This document shows positions 1 to 5,744 of a stretch of DNA of 7,843 nucleotides, piece by piece. How positions within the stretch are numbered: the first letter of the stretch is position 1; the number at the start of each line of letters is the position of its first letter. Made by a program: the position numbers and the translations under genes. Origin of the DNA: an uncultured Oscillibacter sp. (GTDB lineage: Bacteria; Bacillota; Clostridia; Oscillospirales; Oscillospiraceae); NCBI GenBank assembly GCA_905236835.1, contig CAJOQY010000100.1, forward strand, positions 1 to 7,843, written 5' to 3'. Under the pieces are notes generated by a model. That model ran no database searches. It was not told the origin of the DNA and worked only from the letters and a program-made list of their open reading frames with translations.

Positions 1-717
1 ATTATAAGTATAAGACCCGCCGATTAAAATCACAAGCGCGAGCATGGCCGCCGCCGCGCTTTGAAGCCAGCGACGGGAGGACCATTTGGGCGCGCGCATC
101 CCCGCTCCGTATTTCTGACGCAAAAAATCAAAATCCAGTATTTTTCCCGTTTTTTCCGCGCCGGACGTTTCGGACGTCTCCCGCGCCGTTGATTCAACCT
201 CTTCCGGGGGTTCAGGCGATTCAGATATTCCCGGCGTGGCTGACGCGTCGATCAATTCCGTGGTTTCGGGCGCGTCGATCAAATCCGGCGCGTTGGATGT
301 TTCCGGAGATTCAAACGCTTCCGGCGTTTCGGATGTCTCGGTTAATTCCGTGGTTTTGGGCGCGTCAATCAATTCCGGGTTTTCAGGCGCGTCAATCAAA
401 CCCGGCGCGTTGGATGTTTCCGGAGATTCAAACGCTTCCGGCGTTTCGGATATTTCGGACAGATTCCGCGCGTCGGATGTAATTTCCACAATTTCCGGCC
501 CCGGCGTCTGTGCCGACTGAAAAATGGGAAGCTGTTTGATTTTTTCAAGAGAACGGCTGATGGCGGCGAAGGCGGATAACTTGCCTGTGTCCGGCGCTTC
601 CGCGTCCAGATCCACGGTGTCGCCCACCTGACATTCACGCTGAATTTTCACCACCGCGCCATCCTCGCGCAGTACGGCGGCGTAGCCGTCTCGTAATTCC
701 AGTACCAAGCCTTTCAT
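1..717 (-). CDS. rsgI: RsgI-family membrane anti-sigma factor (3' end cut by window edge)
   Basis: Partial gene: 239 codons are visible and the frame is still open at position 1. Residues 1-40 (MKGLVLELRDGY... then VGDTVDL) match the RsgI N-terminal anti-sigma domain, which binds SigI in the cytoplasm. Residues about 41-85 are a mixed linker. Residues about 85-185 are an acidic Glu/Pro/Thr/Ser/Ala-rich tract containing two copies of a 39-residue repeat. After a basic stretch (KWSSRRW), a hydrophobic helix at about 219-236 (AAAAMLALVILIGG) should be the single membrane span. The extracytoplasmic part, which in this family carries a juxtamembrane cleavage domain and often a sensor or carbohydrate-binding domain, lies outside the window. 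The ATG is 6 bp after the sigI stop, with AGGAAGG inside the sigI end as ribosome binding site, so the two genes are probably translationally coupled. Known RsgI proteins usually place the membrane helix soon after the anti-sigma domain, so the long linker is unusual. Confidence 0.88.
   Translation of the reverse strand, partial: MKGLVLELRDGYAAVLREDGAVVKIQRECQVGDTVDLDAEAPDTGKLSAFAAISRSLEKIKQLPIFQSAQTPGPEIVEITSDARNLSEISETPEAFESPETSNAPGLIDAPENPELIDAPKTTELTETSETPEAFESPETSNAPDLIDAPETTELIDASATPGISESPEPPEEVESTARETSETSGAEKTGKILDFDFLRQKYGAGMRAPKWSSRRWLQSAAAAMLALVILIGGSYTYN
244..457 (-). repeat. 117-bp tandem repeat inside rsgI linker
   Basis: Two copies with a period of exactly 117 bp (39 codons), so the frame is preserved: about 244-340 and 361-457. 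The stretch 285-334 is identical to 402-451 over 50 bases. The encoded unit starts SETPEAFESPETSNAP and continues with LIDAPE-type words. Within each unit a shorter motif (LIDAP followed by E/K, then N/T) also recurs. Because the DNA copies are nearly identical, copy number could change by recombination or slippage, altering linker length without a frameshift. Confidence 0.9.
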
Positions 718-723
718 AATCTG

Positions 724-1455
724 TCAAACCTTCCTGACAAAATCCAGATAAGCGGATATAATCGGATATTCGCCGGATAAAATCTCGGCGGCGGCGATGA
801 TGTACCTGCGGTGCCGATCCAGAATTTTGCGCGGCGTTCCGCTGGCGTTGATTAATTCTTTCATGGGCAGCATACGCGTTTTTTGCATCTGTTCCATTAA
901 ATCCCGGTTGTCAAGCAGACATCGAATGGCAATCGCGCAGCTTTTGCGGGTTTTCTCTGCTTTGGGGGAGCATTCCGTCAGATCGAAAAACGAAAAGCCG
1001 TATCTGCCGAGCGTATGTTGTACGGACGCGATTTCCTCTCTGGTTCTGGCGGAAAGATCGCCCGTGTCGGCCCGCGCGGATGATTCTTCCGCTACTTGCC
1101 GCTGTACGCGCGTATTGACGCCGCCGACTTCCTCTTCCGGCAAATCGCCGCCGAACGCTTCCGGCGTGACGCTGATTTCCGCGTTGCGCCGTTGTTCGGA
1201 TCGCAGAAAATCCAGAATCCGCCGCCGGATCACAACCGTCGCGAATACGCGGAAAGGCCCTTTTTCTTCTTCGTAATTCTTCACGGCCTCATGGAAGGCC
1301 ATCAGCGCCACGGACCATTCGTCGTCGCTGTCCGTTACATATCGATGGGTCGCCTCCGAGGCGCAGCGCAGAATCCATGGCCGGTATCGAATAATCAGAT
1401 CGTTCAGATGGCGTTCGCTGGATTTGGCCGCCAGAATTTCCTCTAAGTCATTCAT
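724..1455 (-). CDS. sigI: RNA polymerase sigma factor SigI
   Basis: A 243-residue protein of normal length for the SigI branch of the sigma-70 family. Residues about 16-90 form sigma region 2, with DDEWSVALMAFHEAVKNYEEEKGPF followed by FATVVIRRRILDFLR as the core-binding and -10 recognition part. Residues about 91-135 are a variable linker. Residues about 138-240 are the SigI-specific C-terminal DNA-binding domain: YGFSFFDLTECSPKAEKTR, then MLPMKEL and ILDRHRRYIIA, a very characteristic pattern. The ATG has AAGGGG about 10 bases upstream. It is followed directly by its anti-sigma gene rsgI, the standard arrangement. In Bacillus SigI is tied to heat and envelope stress; in cellulolytic clostridia multiple SigI factors control polysaccharide-degradation genes. 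Which applies here depends on the missing RsgI sensor domain. Confidence 0.95.
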   Translation of the reverse strand: MNDLEEILAAKSSERHLNDLIIRYRPWILRCASEATHRYVTDSDDEWSVALMAFHEAVKNYEEEKGPFRVFATVVIRRRILDFLRSEQRRNAEISVTPEAFGGDLPEEEVGGVNTRVQRQVAEESSARADTGDLSARTREEIASVQHTLGRYGFSFFDLTECSPKAEKTRKSCAIAIRCLLDNRDLMEQMQKTRMLPMKELINASGTPRKILDRHRRYIIAAAEILSGEYPIISAYLDFVRKV

Positions 1456-1473
1456 AAAACAGTTTCCCCTTCA

Positions 1474-1488
1474 CTTGCGGGCCGCAAG
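1474..1488 (-). promoter_or_regulatory. Palindrome in sigI 5' leader
   Basis: CTTGCGG and CCGCAAG form a perfect 7-bp inverted repeat around one central base. It lies just upstream of the sigI ribosome binding site and about 15-30 bases downstream of the start expected from the sigma-A-like promoter. It could be an operator, or fold in the mRNA as a 6-bp stem with a 3-base loop. Function is unproven. Confidence 0.4.
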
Positions 1489-1511
1489 GTATTGTTGAGT
1501 GGATTTTATTT

Positions 1512-1540
1512 AATATATCACATACGCGGGGAAACTTCAA
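1512..1540 (-). promoter_or_regulatory. Sigma-A-type promoter of sigI-rsgI
   Basis: Reading the minus strand, TTGAAG (1540-1535) is followed after exactly 17 bases by TATATT (1517-1512), close to the TTGACA/TATAAT consensus at ideal spacing. The predicted start is near 1505, giving a leader of about 50 nt to the sigI ATG. Confidence 0.6.
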
Positions 1541-1579
1541 GAACCGGGAGGAATCCTTTCAGGACCTTTTATTATTTTA

Positions 1580-1608
1580 TTCGGACGCGCGGACGGATTT
1601 TTTGGGGT
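1580..1608 (-). promoter_or_regulatory. Candidate SigI-dependent autoregulatory promoter
   Basis: On the minus strand, ACCCCAAAAAA (starting at 1608) is followed by CGAA at 1583-1580, about 19-20 bases after the C run. SigI promoters described in Bacillus and Clostridium thermocellum have, from memory, a C-run/A-run -35 element and a CGAA-like -10, and sigI operons are usually autoregulated. The spacing was not checked against an alignment. Confidence 0.45.
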
Positions 1609-1635
1609 CGGACGCGAAATTTTGATATTTTTCAG

Positions 1636-1686
1636 GAAAAATTTTCAAATCCGCCGCCGTGAAAATTTTTCGGATTTTCGCGAAAA
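1636..1686. repeat. Inverted repeat plus adjacent palindrome in divergent promoter region
   Basis: GAAAAATTTTC (1636-1646) and GAAAATTTTTC (1661-1671) are perfect 11-bp inverted copies separated by 14 bases. Next to them TTTTCGCGAAAA (1675-1686) is a perfect 12-bp palindrome. They lie upstream of both the rightward promoter and the sigI promoters. Possible protein-binding sites or DNA-bending elements; no binding protein is evident from the sequence. Confidence 0.5.
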
Positions 1687-1703
1687 CAGGACGGGCGGCG
1701 CGG

Positions 1704-1732
1704 TTGCGCGGGAAGCGAAAGTATGCTAAAAT
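1704..1732 (+). promoter_or_regulatory. Promoter of the ylmH operon (extended -10)
   Basis: TTGCGC (1704-1709) is followed after 17 bases by TAAAAT (1727-1732), preceded by TG at 1724-1725 with one intervening base, giving an extended -10 of form TGnTAAAAT. Predicted start is about 1739, some 35 nt before the GTG start of ylmH. Confidence 0.6.
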
Positions 1733-1758
1733 TATTATTAATCATTTAACGAAAAAAC

Positions 1759-1764
1759 GGGAGG
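1759..1764 (+). promoter_or_regulatory. Ribosome binding site fixing the GTG start of ylmH
   Basis: GGGAGG ends 9 bases before GTG at 1774. No in-frame ATG lies nearby, and the protein aligns with the family from this point, so GTG is the start. Confidence 0.75.
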
Positions 1765-1773
1765 CGCGTTTTC

Positions 1774-2568
1774 GTGACGGAAAAGGGAAATTTGCTTGAC
1801 CGGATCGGCGCGGAGGACCGGGACAGGATTTTATTGGCGAATTTATTGGACCGCGCCGAAAAAGCCCGAAGCCGGAATATTCCCGCCGCGTCGGATTTTT
1901 TGTCGCCGCGTCAACAGGCGCTCGCGCTGGATATATTGCGCCTGTCCGGACTGGGGGAGACGGATTATATTTTCACCGGCGGATATGAAAACGCGGAACG
2001 CCGTCTGGCGTATTTTCCGCCGGACTGGATGGATGTATCTCAAATACAGCCGCCTATAAAATGCCTGCGGGTATCTTACAGGCCGGGAGAAAATCTGACG
2101 CACAGGGATTTGTTGGGCGGTCTGATGGCCTTGGGGATTGTCCGGGAGAAAACCGGTGATATATTGGCCGGACCGGACAGCGCGGATGTGTTATTGATCG
2201 ATCATATCACGGATTTTGTGGCGCGAAACTGGGAATCCGCCGGACGCGCGAAATTAACCGTCCGGGAGATTGATCTGACGGATATTCGGATTCCGGAGAT
2301 CAAGGCGCGGGACTATCATGATACGGTATCTTCTTTGAGATTAGATTCGATTCTTTCATCCGGATTTCGTATCGCGCGGGGAAAGGCGGCGGATTTGATC
2401 GCGGCGGGCCGGGTGCGGGTCAACTGGCGGGACTGCGACAAGCCGGACAAATTGCTTATACAGGGCGACAAGATCACGGCGCGCGGATTCGGCAGGCTGG
2501 AATTGTTATCCATCGGCAATCTGACGCGGAAAGGACGGACTTCCGTCACAATCCGGCGTTTTGAATAA
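1774..2568 (+). CDS. ylmH: YlmH-type S4-domain RNA-binding protein
   Basis: A 264-residue protein of normal family length. Residues 1-180 are the YlmH N-terminal region, recognised by FTGGYENAERR (67-77), the strip LRVSYRPGENLTHRDLLGGLMALG (98-121) followed by REKTGDI (124-130), and a middle part with DVLLIDHITDFV (138-149). Residues about 186-246 form an S4 RNA-binding domain (SSLRLDSILSSGFRIARGKA, then IAAGRVRVNW and a GDKITARGFGRLEL end). YlmH binds the ribosome/tRNA and has been linked to rescue of stalled large subunits in Bacillus. In many Gram-positives the gene lies in the cell-division cluster beside sepF and a yggT homologue. Here it instead heads an unrelated group opposite sigI. 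The start is GTG. The next gene begins 23 bp after its stop. Confidence 0.9.
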   Translation: MTEKGNLLDRIGAEDRDRILLANLLDRAEKARSRNIPAASDFLSPRQQALALDILRLSGLGETDYIFTGGYENAERRLAYFPPDWMDVSQIQPPIKCLRVSYRPGENLTHRDLLGGLMALGIVREKTGDILAGPDSADVLLIDHITDFVARNWESAGRAKLTVREIDLTDIRIPEIKARDYHDTVSSLRLDSILSSGFRIARGKAADLIAAGRVRVNWRDCDKPDKLLIQGDKITARGFGRLELLSIGNLTRKGRTSVTIRRFE

Positions 2569-2591
2569 AAATCAGGGGAATTGATATTGAT

Positions 2592-2807
2592 ATGGACAAA
2601 GCGAAAATCGCGCGGATTAATGAACTGGCGCGCAAATCAAAAGAAATCGGACTGACGGAATCCGAAAAAACGGAACAGGCCGCGCTCCGGCGGGAATATA
2701 TTGACGCCGTCAAGGGCAGTCTTGAACGGCATCTGGATCGCGTCTGGATTGCCGACGGAAAAGGCGGCGAATATAAACTCCGGAAAAAAGCGAAAAATAA
2801 TTTATAA
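2592..2807 (+). CDS. DUF896 (YnzC/UPF0291) family small protein
   Basis: A 71-residue protein matching the DUF896 family in length and pattern: KIARINELARKSKEIGLTES at residues 4-23, then EKTEQAALRREYIDAVKGSL and a basic tail. Family members form an N-terminal helical hairpin with a disordered tail; the molecular role is unknown, although a Bacillus paralogue (YneA operon neighbour YnzC) is associated with SOS-regulated loci. Cytoplasmic, with no membrane segment or cysteine. AGGGGAA ends 11 bases before the ATG. It sits 23 bp behind ylmH and 52 bp before the XpaC-family gene, so co-transcription is likely. Confidence 0.88.
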   Translation: MDKAKIARINELARKSKEIGLTESEKTEQAALRREYIDAVKGSLERHLDRVWIADGKGGEYKLRKKAKNNL

Positions 2808-2840
2808 TAATATAAAATAATATAAAAATATTTAAAATCA
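2804..2840 (+). repeat. A/T-only spacer after the DUF896 gene
   Basis: From the stop codon to about 2838 the DNA contains only A and T, then ends AAAATCA. It includes TAATATAAAAATAT (2818-2831), found also after the next two genes. No promoter or hairpin stands out, although such DNA offers many chance -10 matches. Confidence 0.5.
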
Positions 2841-2841
2841 C

Positions 2842-2848
2842 GGGAGGG
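2842..2848 (+). promoter_or_regulatory. Ribosome binding site choosing between two ATGs
   Basis: GGGAGGG is followed by ATG at 2852 (3-base spacing) and ATG at 2860 (11-base spacing). The first reads only three codons before TGA at 2861, which overlaps the second ATG. The second opens the long frame, so 2860 is the start. Confidence 0.65.
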
Positions 2849-2859
2849 AACATGAAGAT

Positions 2860-4110
2860 ATGAACGAGAAAGATATAAAGCGTCTGTTGGCCCGGATTCC
2901 ATGGTGGATTATCGCGATATTGCTTTTTGTCGCGCCTCCGGCGGCTGTGATTTTACTGCTGGTCAAATTATTCGCCGGGGATAAAAACGCGAAAGTGATT
3001 GATCTGGAATACGCGCCGCCGCTGGAAGCGGTATCCGTCCCGAAAGTGGACACCCGGATTAACAAGCCGAAAAAGACGGTTTCGGCGGCGATACCGGAAA
3101 ATCAGAGAGCGAAAGCCCAAAAAAATAAAAAATCAAAGTCCACAGGGCGCGGTATGAAAATCATGGGACTCGCGCTGGCGTTTGTGGGTCTGATTATATT
3201 CGGCAATTTTATGGATTATTTTTACTGGGATGATTTTTTCACCTCCATGACGTTTTTAATCGGCGGCGGCGCGCTGTTTTATAAAGGCTGGATGAAAGGC
3301 CGGGATCAGAAAGAATTTCATAATTATATAAAAATTCTCGGGGACCGGAGCGCGATTTCGATTGATGAACTGGCGAGAATCGCGGGCGTATCGAATAAAA
3401 CAGCCGAAAAAGATCTGAAACGCATGGCGCAAGAGGGTTATTTCGGCGATACGGCGTATGTCAATATGGAATTGGGCTATTTATTCCGCGACAGCGAGAC
3501 GGACCGCACATGGCGGGAAAAACAGGACGCCGCGCGGGAATCGAATATCCCCAAAGAGGCGGAGGACGGCTATTCGGGCATTTTACGCAATATCCGCCGC
3601 GCCAATGACAAAATCGCCGATCCGGTGTTATCGGCGAAAATCGATCAACTGGAAGATATAACCGCGCGAATATTCCGCGCCGTGGAGGCGGATCCGTCCA
3701 AAACAGGACAGATTGATCGATTTTTAAATTACTATCTGCCCACGACGCAAAAATTATTAGACTCTTACGCGGAATTTGAATCCGCCGGAATCGAGGGCGA
3801 AAATTTATCACAGGCGAAAGCGCGTATTTCGTCCACAATGGATATGATTATAAAAGGCTTTTCGCGGCAATTGGACGAATTATATAAATCCGATTTCATG
3901 GACGTGGACAGCGACATACGCGTAATGGAAACGATGTTAAAGCGCGATACCGGATCCGTGTCTGATGATTTCGGATTGGGACGCGATTTCGGCAAGACCG
4001 GCGATTTCAACGGCGATCAAGGCCAATCACAGAATGATGATGTCTTTGTCGGGATTGATTTCGGCGATACGGCGGCGCGGAAAGCCCCGGAGGATGAATA
4101 TAAAAATTAA
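2860..4110 (+). CDS. XpaC-family membrane protein with internal helix-turn-helix
   Basis: A 416-residue protein. Predicted membrane segments: about 14-38 (WWIIAILLFVAPPAAVILLL), 99-119 (MGLALAFVGLIIFG) and 126-145 (FFTSMTFLIGGGALFY). A basic, Lys-rich loop (68-98) lies between the first two. Residues about 155-205 look like a winged helix-turn-helix (ISIDELARIAGVSNKTAEKD, then LKRMAQEGYF). Residues about 240-362 match the XpaC (5-bromo-4-chloroindolyl phosphate hydrolysis) family, with the hallmark FLNYYLPTTQKLLDSYAEFE at 288-307; this part is helical. The tail (366-416) is Asp/Gly-rich and probably disordered. The XpaC name comes from an old screen phenotype and does not establish enzymatic activity; family members are often found near TelA-like toxic-anion-resistance proteins, but none is present here. 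It probably works at the membrane in envelope or stress functions, which is inference. Confidence 0.82.
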   Translation: MNEKDIKRLLARIPWWIIAILLFVAPPAAVILLLVKLFAGDKNAKVIDLEYAPPLEAVSVPKVDTRINKPKKTVSAAIPENQRAKAQKNKKSKSTGRGMKIMGLALAFVGLIIFGNFMDYFYWDDFFTSMTFLIGGGALFYKGWMKGRDQKEFHNYIKILGDRSAISIDELARIAGVSNKTAEKDLKRMAQEGYFGDTAYVNMELGYLFRDSETDRTWREKQDAARESNIPKEAEDGYSGILRNIRRANDKIADPVLSAKIDQLEDITARIFRAVEADPSKTGQIDRFLNYYLPTTQKLLDSYAEFESAGIEGENLSQAKARISSTMDMIIKGFSRQLDELYKSDFMDVDSDIRVMETMLKRDTGSVSDDFGLGRDFGKTGDFNGDQGQSQNDDVFVGIDFGDTAARKAPEDEYKN

Positions 4111-4140
4111 TATAAAAATATAAATTATTATATAAAATCA
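4096..4140 (+). repeat. A/T-only spacer after the XpaC-family gene
   Basis: Almost pure A/T from the end of the coding region to the AAAATCA at 4134-4140. TAATATAAAAATATAA (4108-4123) begins with the stop codon and is identical to 5618-5633 after pepD. TAAAATCATG at 4133-4142 recurs at 4153-4162, where its ATG is the pepD start. Confidence 0.5.
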
Positions 4141-4159
4141 TGAAAAGAGTTGTAAAATC

Positions 4160-5620
4160 ATGGCGGTTTTGGGGGATTTGGAACCGAAAAGCGTGTTTGA
4201 ATGGTTTGAAAAATTGAGCGCGATTCCGCGCGGCTCCCGGCATACGAAACAGGTCAGTGACTGGTGCGTGAAATTCGCGGAAGAACGCGGCCTGAAATAT
4301 GATCAGGACAGCGCGAATAATGTGATTATATACGCGCCGGGAACGCGGGGAAAAAATATCAATCCGTTGATTTTGCAGGGCCATTTGGACATGGTATGCG
4401 AAAAAGACGCGGATTGCGCGATTGACATGGATACGCGGGGGCCGGAATTGATTGTCGACGGCGAATATATCCGGGCGAACGGGACGACATTGGGCGGCGA
4501 TGACGGAATCGCCGTCGCGATGGCGCTGGCGATATTGGATGATAGATCAATCCCGCGTCCGCCGCTGGAAGTGGTATTGACAACGGATGAGGAAATCGGT
4601 ATGCTTGGCGCGGCGGCGCTGGACGCGTCGCGTTTAAAAGGCCGGAAGTTATTGAATATAGATTCCGAACAGGAAGGCGTATTTACAGTCAGCTGCGCGG
4701 GGGGCTGTGTGGTATCCTGTATCTTGCCGGTTACGCGGGAAAAATCCCGAACGGGGGAAGCGTTGCGCGTGGCATTAAGCGGACTGACGGGCGGGCATTC
4801 CGGGACGGAGATTCACCGGGGACGCGCAAACGCGAATATGGCTCTTGGGAAAATATTAAAATCCGTCCGGGAGAAAATAAATTTTAAAATAATTAATATA
4901 AACGGCGGATTCAAAGACAACGCGATTCCGGTTATGGCGTCGGCGGAAATCGCGACGGATCAGCCGGATATAGCAATAACGGCGTTGAAAAACGCGGCGG
5001 AATCAATCCGGACGGAATATAAGAAAACGGATCCGGATTTTGATATAAATATCACAAAGCCCACGGATGATCCGGGTATGCCGTTTGATGATATATCGAC
5101 AAATCGTGTGATTGAATTTTTATCGAACGCGCCGAACGGCGTACAGGCCATGGATGAAAATATTCCCGGATTTGTCCGGACTTCGTTAAATCTTGGCATT
5201 TTCAAAACGGAATTGAATGATATAAAAGCCGTGTTCTGCGTCAGAAGCGGAGTAAGCGGCGAAAAATTGAATTTAATCGAAAAATTAAAAAATCTGTCCG
5301 TATCTCTGAATGGGGATATATCCATACAGGGCGATTATCCGGCGTGGGAATATAAAGCCGATTCGCCGTTAAGGGATTTATGCGAACGGGTATTTTATCA
5401 TCAATACGGACACGCGCCGAAAATCGAGGCGATTCACGCCGGGCTTGAATGCGGATTATTCAGCGGAAAAATACCGGATTTGGATTGTATTTCTCTGGGG
5501 CCGGATTTATTGGAAATCCACACGCCGCGCGAGAGAATGTCCGTCGCGTCCGTGCGGCGCGTGTGGAAATTCCTGCTGGAAGTCCTTCGGATCATGTCGG
5601 ACGAACAGGCGGAAATATAA
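4160..5620 (+). CDS. pepD: Aminoacyl-histidine dipeptidase, PepD-type (M20 metallopeptidase)
   Basis: A 486-residue protein, the usual length for PepD/carnosinase-like cytosolic dipeptidases of the M20 zinc family, which split Xaa-His and related dipeptides. All expected metal and catalytic positions appear intact: H75 and D77 in LILQGHLDMV, the bridging D114 in GTTLGGDDG, catalytic E144 and metal ligand E145 in TTDEEIG, D168 in NIDSEQEG, and H454 in EIHTPRER. The lid domain (about 185-395) carries the GGHSGTEIHRGRANA strip (211-225). The conserved HAGLECG lies at 426-432. No signal peptide or membrane segment is seen. The ATG has no good Shine-Dalgarno match (only AAAAGAG about 11 bases upstream), unlike its neighbours. 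It lies 49 bp after the XpaC-family gene and is last in the rightward group, followed by a terminator. Probable role: peptide salvage. Confidence 0.93.
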   Translation: MAVLGDLEPKSVFEWFEKLSAIPRGSRHTKQVSDWCVKFAEERGLKYDQDSANNVIIYAPGTRGKNINPLILQGHLDMVCEKDADCAIDMDTRGPELIVDGEYIRANGTTLGGDDGIAVAMALAILDDRSIPRPPLEVVLTTDEEIGMLGAAALDASRLKGRKLLNIDSEQEGVFTVSCAGGCVVSCILPVTREKSRTGEALRVALSGLTGGHSGTEIHRGRANANMALGKILKSVREKINFKIININGGFKDNAIPVMASAEIATDQPDIAITALKNAAESIRTEYKKTDPDFDINITKPTDDPGMPFDDISTNRVIEFLSNAPNGVQAMDENIPGFVRTSLNLGIFKTELNDIKAVFCVRSGVSGEKLNLIEKLKNLSVSLNGDISIQGDYPAWEYKADSPLRDLCERVFYHQYGHAPKIEAIHAGLECGLFSGKIPDLDCISLGPDLLEIHTPRERMSVASVRRVWKFLLEVLRIMSDEQAEI

Positions 5621-5662
5621 TATAAAAATATAATATAAAAAATAATAATATAATAAAAATAA
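5616..5662 (+). repeat. A/T-only spacer after pepD
   Basis: Nothing but A and T from the pepD stop codon to the terminator stem. TAATATAAAAATATAA (5618-5633) is identical to 4108-4123 and again begins with the stop codon. For the leftward gene on the other strand this tract supplies the U-rich end of the terminator. Confidence 0.5.
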
Positions 5663-5710
5663 ATCCGTCCGCCCCGATTTCATGGCCGGGACGGATGGAT
5701 TTTATTTGAT
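5655..5710. terminator. Bidirectional rho-independent terminator between convergent genes
   Basis: ATCCGTCC (5663-5670) pairs with GGACGGAT (5689-5696) as a perfect 8-bp stem; CCCG/CGGG inside the loop offers an alternative upper stem. On the plus strand it is followed by GGATTTTATTT and later AATTTTATTTT. On the minus strand it is followed by TTTATTTTTATTATATT. It thus serves pepD from the left and the AIM24-family gene from the right. Confidence 0.8.
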
Positions 5711-5744
5711 AATTTTATTTTATGCTTTTATCGCATGATTTGAT

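Noticed and set aside
244..457. CRISPR-like or satellite repeat
   Set aside because: Only two copies, period of 117 bp in frame with a coding region, and no unique spacers between short palindromic repeats.
189..520. Two overlapping plus-strand frames with repetitive Ser/Ala/Gly or Arg/Pro sequence
   Set aside because: They are mirror readings of the 117-bp repeat inside rsgI. The minus-strand frame has the RsgI domain, a coupled start and a membrane helix.
797..1446. Plus-strand frames across sigI
   Set aside because: Antisense to an unmistakable SigI gene; Arg/Ser-rich translations with no domain.
4140..4217. Small plus-strand ORF of 25 codons starting at the upstream ATG before pepD
   Set aside because: It overlaps pepD in another frame, has no convincing ribosome binding site and its translation is Trp/Lys-rich without a recognisable pattern; most likely chance.
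4960..5325. Minus-strand frame of 121 codons inside pepD
   Set aside because: Shadow of the M20 peptidase gene; no start signal or family resemblance.
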